Shown: positions 23,601 to 32,600 of the stretch, piece by piece
Position numbering within the stretch: position 1 is the stretch's first letter
How the letters are laid out: each line of letters begins with the position of its first letter
Source of the DNA: Strigamia acuminata
Taxonomy: Eukaryota > Arthropoda > Chilopoda > Geophilomorpha > Linotaeniidae
Length of the DNA: 64,000 nt
NCBI GenBank assembly: GCA_949358305.1
Contig: OX442314.1
Location: 62,877,369-62,941,368 of the forward strand
Direction of reading: 5' to 3'
Made by a program: the position numbers and the translations under genes
Notes under the pieces: generated by a model
The model's input: the letters and a program-made list of their open reading frames with translations, nothing else
The model's database searches: none
Told to the model about the DNA's origin: nothing

Positions 23601-26600
23601 AAAAATATATACATATATTTTTTTTTACATTTTATTTTGAAAATTAAAATTAATGATGAGGATAAAAGGAATTTGGAATTAATTTTTATTTTTTTATCTT
23701 TTTGTTTATTTATTTTTGTCTAAAAATATTATATGTCGTTTAGTGTGGATTTTACGAATTCTTCGCAGTAAAAGTGCTGGAGATGGCTTCATTTTCTGCT
23801 GATGGGTTTATTATCGTGAAAAATGTTTTTTTTCTATTTTGAATTTTATGTTTATATTATATTTAGATAATGTTGAGCAGTTACCGTGTTTACATGTACT
23901 CGGTTATCTAGAAATCTGAAAATCCGAATATTACTTTTCGGGAAAACCGATCGTGTAAACGAGCCAGTTTTCTAGAAAAGACGGACTTATTCGGAAAACT
24001 AAATTCCAGTTGTACGACGTAGATTTTGGTACTTTTGCGCATTGCAAAGTACATGTAAACATCTGTGCGTGCGAAATAGTGCCGACGATTATTTTGTTGT
24101 TCCAGATAATCAAAATGCATTATGGGTAATTCACATACCGTACCGCCTCGTTTAAACGCCCGAGTTCATTAAGACGCTGGGACCGTTTTAGCGCCGGGCA
24201 GTCATCGGCAATTTACAGAATTGACGTCGGGCCCGAATAAACGTACGGGTGTTTAAACGAGACGGTATGGTATGTCGTCAAGTTTATCAGAAAACTAATG
24301 TCATGTAAATGCACACGGTTAACCGGATAAATAAAATCTGAATTTTCACTTAGTTCGGAAACTGTTACCATGTAAACGTATAGTGAACGTGTACGTTTCG
24401 GATTCTTCTCGCTTCGCTTTGCGCCTGCAGTGCAGGGCAGCGGAATGCCGGGAATGGGGAATAACGTCGGCATCCAATCACAACGTTCGCATGGCAACAA
24501 CAAAACGAGATTTTAATTGGATGGGTGTGTGCGCATTCTTACATTTGCACCTCTAAGCGTCGAAATAAATTGTAAAAAAAACCACTGGAGAAAATTAAAT
24601 TCTTTTCTTTAGTCGATTTCCAAGTGACCACGTGTACATTGTGCGGGGTTTAACTCTAAACGAGATTGGGAGGATGAAAATGGAAGGGATAGAGGTGAAA
24701 TAAATCGGCCAAGAAGACAATTAGGAAGAGCTCGCGCCATCACGCGTGAGCGCTCGCGTTCCTGCCGCGTCTTGTTTGCTCAGCGCACGCGTTTCCTTAA
24801 TGGAAGGAGCGCGATGAAAATCCAGCGACATCGATCGTCGATTCCCACTTTCTTTCTCCCTCATCCTCCAACTTTATCAATAGCACATCGCGCGCCATTT
24901 TCTACTCAACAACTCGCAGCTCAGCACAGAATAAAATGCTGTTATGTTCTTTTCAACTCGCCAGATTATTTCTGATCCAAAACCTCTACATAATAAGCGC
25001 GGAATATTTTTCCGCGCTTATTTATTCCGCGCCAGTTATCGCGTTTGTCCGGCAAAACAAACAGAAAATAAATCCTTTTAAGTGTGTGCGAGAAATTTTC
25101 ACACTCGATCAGTTACTCAACAAGGCAAATGAAAAAAGATGAATGACTCACTCCAAATTGACCAATACGTGCCCCCCCTGCTTGACAAATTGGCGGCCGG
25201 CGTCTCATTAACTTTGCTCGACCCACCAAAACTCAATAAAAGGCGTCCCCTTCTACTCAATGAGTGAGTGACCAACTTTGCGTCTCTTTCTCTCACTCCC
25301 CTGCAGTGCACACATGCCCAAACTCATTTTCCAACTTCCCCCTCATCCTCATCATTTCCTAGACTCCCTCTGGTGGTCACTCAAGAACCCCTGCTAGCAT
25401 CACCAACCCTGGTTTTGGTTTCCCTCAAGGTAAAGATTAAAAAAATAATAAAATGTAGAAAGTGGGGTAATTTTTTCTTTTTTTTTTTATGTTTTTGTGC
25501 TTTTTTTTATTTTATTGATTTTACTGTTTTGTAAAAATTGCAAGTTAGAAGAAAGTCAGCACCTGGTCACTACTGTCTTATGATCTGTGGGTCTGGAGGG
25601 GGCAATGAGGGTCTGGAAGATTTGTTTGGGCACTGCTTTCTATCTGAACTGAGATAGTAAAATTTTATAAGAATTTAAAAATTATCATAATTTTATAAGA
25701 ATTTAAAAATTATCAGAATTTTATAAGAATTTAAAAATTATCATAATTTTATAAGAATTTAAAAATTATCAGAATTTTATAAGAATTTAAAAATTATCAG
25801 AATTTTATAAGAATTTAAAAATTATCAGAATTTTATAAGAATTTAAAAATTATCAGAATTTTATAAGAATTTAAAAATTAATTATCAGAATTTTATAAGA
25901 ATTTAAAAATTATCAGAATTTTATAAGAATTTAGAAAAATTATCAGAATTTTATAAGAATTTAAAAATTATCAGAATTTTATAAGAATTTTAACAATTTA
26001 TAAGAATTTTAAAAGGATTATAAGATTTTTTTAAGAATTTCTAAGAATTTTTTTTGTTTTGTTTAATTTGTTTTATTAATATTTAAAAACCCCATTGAAG
26101 TAAGTAAAAGAAATTTTTCTTTTAGAGTGTGTAGGCAATAAAATAAAGTAAAGAAATGTTTTGTTGTTATTGTGTCTGTGGGTGGAAAAAAAATAAAAGT
26201 CGAAATTCATAGTTTTGAGTCTTTCGGTTTAGACTTAAGGGATTTGGTGAAATGCTTCAAGTCAGCAGTTCTCATCTTTCATGTGAAGTGCTTTTCATGG
26301 TTTAAAGTGAAAAAATTTGACTTTTGAGTAGTGGTGGTGATACCGAGGTGGAAAAAAAATGGAGTTCCCAAAAAAAATTATGTTCTAAGTGTTTTCATGT
26401 GTATTAACTCAGGGGAGCCATTTAGGAAGCTCAAAAAAATAGTTTTAAAAAATTCAATTTTAAAAAAAAAAATTAAATTTTTTTAAAAAAAAAATTTGAG
26501 ATATAAAACAAATAATTGTTGTTGTACAAACAACCAATTTAGATGTGTAAACAAACATCATTTCCATTGTAATTATGTGTATCCTGAAGACATTAGTTCC

Positions 26601-29600
26601 TAATGCTTCTGTTTACATTTAGAGAATCCGATTAAACAATTGCGAAAACTTTGAAAAATTTGTCACGGTCCTGACTATTGACAGTAGAAAATTTCCAAAA
26701 TTTTGCGCATATTTTGCGCATTTTTGCCCAATTTTAACTCCCAATCTTTTGATTACTACAATCCCTGAAAACTTGATTTTTCGAAAACATTGTTTGAAGT
26801 CGATACACGACGCGACAAATTAAAACGTAAATTACAATTTTGTGTGTTTTTATTCAACTTTGTATTTATTCCCTAGACAAATACACAGGCAACTGAGTTT
26901 AAGCCCTATAAACGTCATCTCGATTGCGAGTTATTTAGTAAAAAGTAAGTATTTATTAAATAAATTCCCGGATCGCAACAATTACCATTTTCCAAAAGTT
27001 GCTTTTGTCACATTTGATATTTAATCATTTCAAATAAATCGACTTTAAAACATGCAAATTGAAAAAAAAGATAAAAACCGCTAAAACAATTTTTTTACGC
27101 TTAGATCTCCAAATTGCTGCCAACATATCAGAAATTCAAATTATTACTCGACCATTACTAACATGTTTTTTAACAAAACCTTAAATCAAGTGAGGGAGCC
27201 CAAAAAAAAAAAAAAAAAAAAACCAACATGGATGGAATGATTTAGCAATAGCAAATGATGGCTGTTTTCCATCAATGTGTCGAGAAAGGGAAAATTCTCG
27301 AGCTAGACGTGGAAAAAAATCAATTTGAGATGTTCGGCGAAAGAGGGCGATTTTTTTCCCTTCTCCTTCCTTTAATTATTCACTCGGAAAAGTGAGAAAA
27401 CGCCAAGAAATTCCTTCCACTCTTTCGCTCAACACACCATATAAAAAGAACGTGATCGGAAAAAAGGAAATGTGACAAAACATGTTTTTTTCCTCCTTGT
27501 TTCACCCATCAAAAAGCAGAAAGATTTTTTTTTTCATATTTTAAGTAACAAATCCCACATGTAAAAATAAAGTCAGGTTGTGCAGGGAAGCCAAGGCGAG
27601 CGCGAGGCGGAGCTTTTTCGAGAGAGATTTTTTCTATTCTTTCTAAAATTATAACTAATTAAACATGCATCGGGCGTGCTGGGTTGCATAATGGGCCGCA
27701 AAGAGAATGAAAAGGGGGCACTGGCTTCCCTAATGGCTTCGTAATTGCTGGCATTTTCATAAACGTCATTAAAATTTCAAAAGATGCATCCGACCTTGTT
27801 GCAGCGAAGTTCGCTCGCGGAAAATTTTCATTGCAAATTGAAAAGGAGGAGAAGACGAGACGAAGGTAGATTCACTCGGGTGATGTAGCTGGGAATTTGG
27901 AACGAAGACACGAGAACGAAGACATTAAAATTAAAGTAAATAAAAAAAGATGTGTAATGCCATTTTGAGTAGTTTAAGGAGAGATAAATTGTACGTCGGA
28001 GCTTTCGGGCTATATTTTGCGGGTTTAATGGTTAAGGTGGGAATGGTGTTTGGGGATGAAATTTCATACGAAAAAGAATACAAGACTGCAAATGGATATA
28101 TTAAATTTAAATTAACAAAGTTTGTGCATTAAAAAGAAGTCAAAATTCATCAAAAAATGGATGTTGTTATGTTGCTGAAAGAACGAATGTTACATGCAAG
28201 GAACGACTTTGTTCAATAAAATCAGTCCCATTTCAGAAATAAATTTCTTCTTGTTAGGAGCAAAAGAATCCTTTGGTGAGTATGTTTGCAGGACAAGAGG
28301 TCGTTTAGTCGAATTTCACTTTGTCGACGCCTTTTTGTCAACCAGGTCGCTTTGCCGGTCGTTTAGTCGAATTTCACTTTGTCGACGCCTTTTTGTCAAC
28401 CAGGTCGCTTTGCCGACAGCTAAATTTTTGGTTCTTTAGGCAACTCTTTGCGCCGCGATTGTTTCACTACCTGAACCAATGCATTTATGCTGGGCAAATC
28501 TCTCGCAATTCTTTGCCCGTGCCTGTTAGGGTCTTTTGAATTAGTTGTGATAGTTTTTCACTAGTCTGAATGGCTCGAATCTTCAGAGCTGGTGTACCGT
28601 ATTACCTCACATAAAGCGGCATGTCATTGGGCATGGGTTTACCAGGTTTTTAAAATTGCCTGCAAAAAGTTTATACCGGCATGCCCGTATAAAGCGAAAC
28701 ATGTCGGTATATGTGAAAGAGCGGGCTTTTTGTTTTTTTTTACTTTTTAGAGCCCGGATGAATAATTATGTTGGTTTTTGGGTCTAAAATTTAAATTTTC
28801 CTTATTTCAGCAGATTTTTACAAAAATCTGGGTAAATTTATAGAAATTTAAAGCAATTTCTTACATTTTGAAAATCTTAAAAGGATTTTATGCTTGTTTT
28901 GGCTGAATTCTCATTTCGAAAAAATTTGTACTTACTTACTAGGGATGAGAACGGGACCAATTTTTGAGTCCCGTCCCGTCCCGTGTCCCGAAAATTTTGA
29001 ATTTTTGAGTCCCGTCCCGTCCCGTGTCCCGAAATGTTTAATTTTTCGGGTCCCGGACCGTCCCGTGTCCCGTAATGTTTAATTTTTCGGGTCCCGTCCC
29101 GTCCCGTGTCCCGAAATTTAAATTTTTTCGGGACCCAAAAAAGGCAAAAAACACGCGTATTATGTAAAAAATGCGTATTATGGCGTAATACACACGTATT
29201 ACGTCATAATACACATGTTTTTCGTCGTAATACACATGTTTTTCATCGTAAAACGTGTGTATTACGTCGTATTACGTAATACACGCGTAATACACAAGTC
29301 CCGTCCCGTCCCGAATCCTGTGCAATACTGTTTGATACAGTCCCGTCCCGTCCCGAATCCCGTGCAATACCGCTTGATACAGTCCCGTCCCGTCCCGAAT
29401 CCCGTACGGGACCGGGACCGGGACCGGGATCGGGACCAGTCCCGGTCCCGTTCTCATCCCTATTACTTACATTGGCATGCCGTTAAAAACGAGGTTTATC
29501 GGCATGCCGGTATAACTCGCACTACACCGGCATGCGGCTTAATGTGAGGTAATACGGTAAGTTTGACAACTTCAACATGCGTTAGTTCAGGAAGATGGTT

Positions 29601-32600
29601 GTGCATGGTAGTTTGGTTAGTGTTATCGTGATCGTATTTTTCACGAGATCTTGGGAAAACTTGATGACTTTGATTAAGAACTGATTTTATTGAACAAACA
29701 GAGGAGTTTGTATAAACATGGACGTTACGTGATTGTGCGGAAATGGTTGAATAATTCCAACAATTGATAATGCCAAAAAAGTTGTAAAAAAAAAAAAAAA
29801 GAAAAAGAAATAAGAAAAAGAAAAAATAAATTCCATTAGAATTGCATTGTCAATTGTCAGAGCTGATTAGAGCAGCCCCACATGCAGCTCAATTTAGCAG
29901 ATGATTAAAGGAATAGTGTACGGGAAAAAATTCAAAATTACCCAAAATCACCCAAAATAATACAAAATGATCAAAAATAATACCAAAAAAGAGCAAAAAT
30001 AATACAAAAATGATCAAAAGTAATACGAAAATTACCGAAAACAGCCTAAAACAACTCAATAATAACCAAAGCAATCCAAAACAACATAAAAATAATCCAA
30101 AACGACCTAAAAATAAGCTAAAAAATACCAAAACAAGCATTAATTAACATAATTAAATTTTTTTTTTAAAAATTGTGCTTTGGTTTATTTGACAAACAGG
30201 AATAAAAATAAGCTGCTGCTTGTAGCACTAGTATTATTGCCTATTTATGCATTCAGCCCGTTGTCGTGGTAACGTTACTTAGTAACGCGATGATGGCGAT
30301 GATTTTCCTCGTCACAACAACATCCTCATTTGCGAATCCTCCGAGGAAATCAAATGAAAAGAGTTTTCATCTTTTCCTCCAATTTTCCCTCCAATTCTCC
30401 GAGAAGAAATTAACCCGAGCCCACCTTGCGCTAATTGAGTTAACAGACATCATCCCCAGTCGCCATGACAACAAACATCCCATTTTTATGCAATTAACCA
30501 ATGGTTAAATCTCCAACATTTTCCATGTTGCAACAAATTAATTTACTCCCTTCTGCCTAACATCCATTTTCTAATCCAACCCTTCACCCCGGTCGGCATG
30601 GCAACCTCAAGATTGCAATTAAGCATCGTTCTATACTTGCTTGACAGGTGCAAAATAAATGGTATCGCGCGCAAATGATGCAAGAAAATTAAGGAGGGAA
30701 CGGGAAACAGGTTTTTTTTCATCCTAAACGTTACACGTGAATGCACTTTACACAAAAAGGTACGTTTTCATGTGCGATTTTTTAGTCAGTCGCAAGCGAA
30801 TACCAGAATTGCGCGCGACAAACGTTGTTATACTCTGGCAGACCTTAAGAGTGGTCTTTCTCCCATTGGCCCAGCCGCATTACTGCTAACTGTAGACTGT
30901 GTCATACCACCAGGAAAAGTATTTTTGTTTTTTTCTTAATTTTATTTATATTTTATAATAAAATGTTTTTTTAATTCATAAAATAATGTTTTATGTTGTT
31001 TGCATTTCGTAATTCATTTTTGTTTAGTTTATTGGTTGCTTTGTCAGGAAAGCGAACAATTTCCTAACAATAGGTAATCGATTGCATGTCCGGACATCTA
31101 ATGCAATTCTGGTGTTTTGGTCTATTTTTTTGTATCAGTACACCAGTAAAATGGCTCGACCAATGAGAGAAAGGCCACTTTTAAGGTCTGCCAGAGTATA
31201 GTTCTCAACCTTTCCACGCGCGTTATATCGCGTCCCATACAGACCACGTGATTATCTTGGGCCAACGGGAAGTTGCGTTTGGTAAATTGTTCTCATTGGC
31301 TGAGATTTTTCACCACGTGCAATAATATAATGTAATATAATATAATATAATATAAAATTAATTCAAAAAAATTCTGAAAAAAAAATTGAAGGAACGCAAC
31401 ATTTATTTCTTAATTTGCGTGCATTTTCCAATACTAATGTCGATGTTTCTTTCAACTTTTTTTAACAACCTGTTTCCTAGACATTCGAGCAGCCATTTTG
31501 AAAATGTGCCATTGATGTCACTAGCGACCTCACACATGAAAATGGCAAAGCGAAGCTCCGTTGTAAAGCTTAGCGAGAAAACCGCGCGTGAATGCACCGC
31601 GTGCGATTTTTTGGAGTGGCGCGATAAAAAAAAAAATTTGCACATGAAAACGCACCTTAACGTGTGTAAAAAATGACAAATTTCGACCGAAATGGATGGA
31701 GAAAGGGTAAGAGAGTGATTTAGGTTGGAAAAAGTTGTTTTTATTCATTTTTAATAGTAGAGGAGGAGGAAAAATGGGTCGTGTGACGGTTGTAATTTAT
31801 TTCATTTGCCTCTTTTGACTCGCGATCATAAATGTCCGAGCGGAAGAGAACGGTCGTAAATAGGTCGAGATGAGTTGGTGAGGCTTTAGGTTTGTGCTTT
31901 GCGTCTGGATGTGATGTGCGAGTCGCAGTCGTTCGAGGAAACCGCAAACTCACGGTGAAATGGAAGTTTGTTCGTTCGATTAATCACAATTTTAGGTATC
32001 TGCAATTTAATTGTGTGTTCGCAGTGGGTTTTAAAACCGGGATTAGGTTGTTGGGGATGGTGTACAGTGAGCTGCACGTTCTAAATCTGAAGTCTAAATT
32101 AAGGTTGCTTGATGAGAGAGAGTGTTGGTTTGGTAGGGGGAGATTATCACTTGGGCTATAACTTATTACAAGGAATTGTAAGATATCTGACGTGTTAGGT
32201 TGGATAAGAATGTTTAAAGATAGGAATTAAGAGAATTTACTACGCTGGATTTGAGTTGGCAAAGCTTTGTATGTAATAAAGTAAAATTTGATTACTGCTA
32301 ATTTTTAATACCGTATTTTATCAATTAAGAGCCGCTGCTCTTATTCAGAACTGCCATTTTTGTCAGCAATTACAATTTTGGTTTTTCGTTCGCTACATTT
32401 GTTTAATGTAACAAACGAAGTCTGAACGAAGCGTACATTCCTCGTTCGTGAGGTTAAATACGGAAAAAATACCGTACTTTTGTAAAAATACGGTATTCTT
32501 GGTGTCTCATCCACGGCTACTATTCGAGGGCGGCTACAATTCGAGGGTGACTTTCAATCGGTAAAATACGGTAGTTAAAAACAAATAAATGTGGGAGAAA

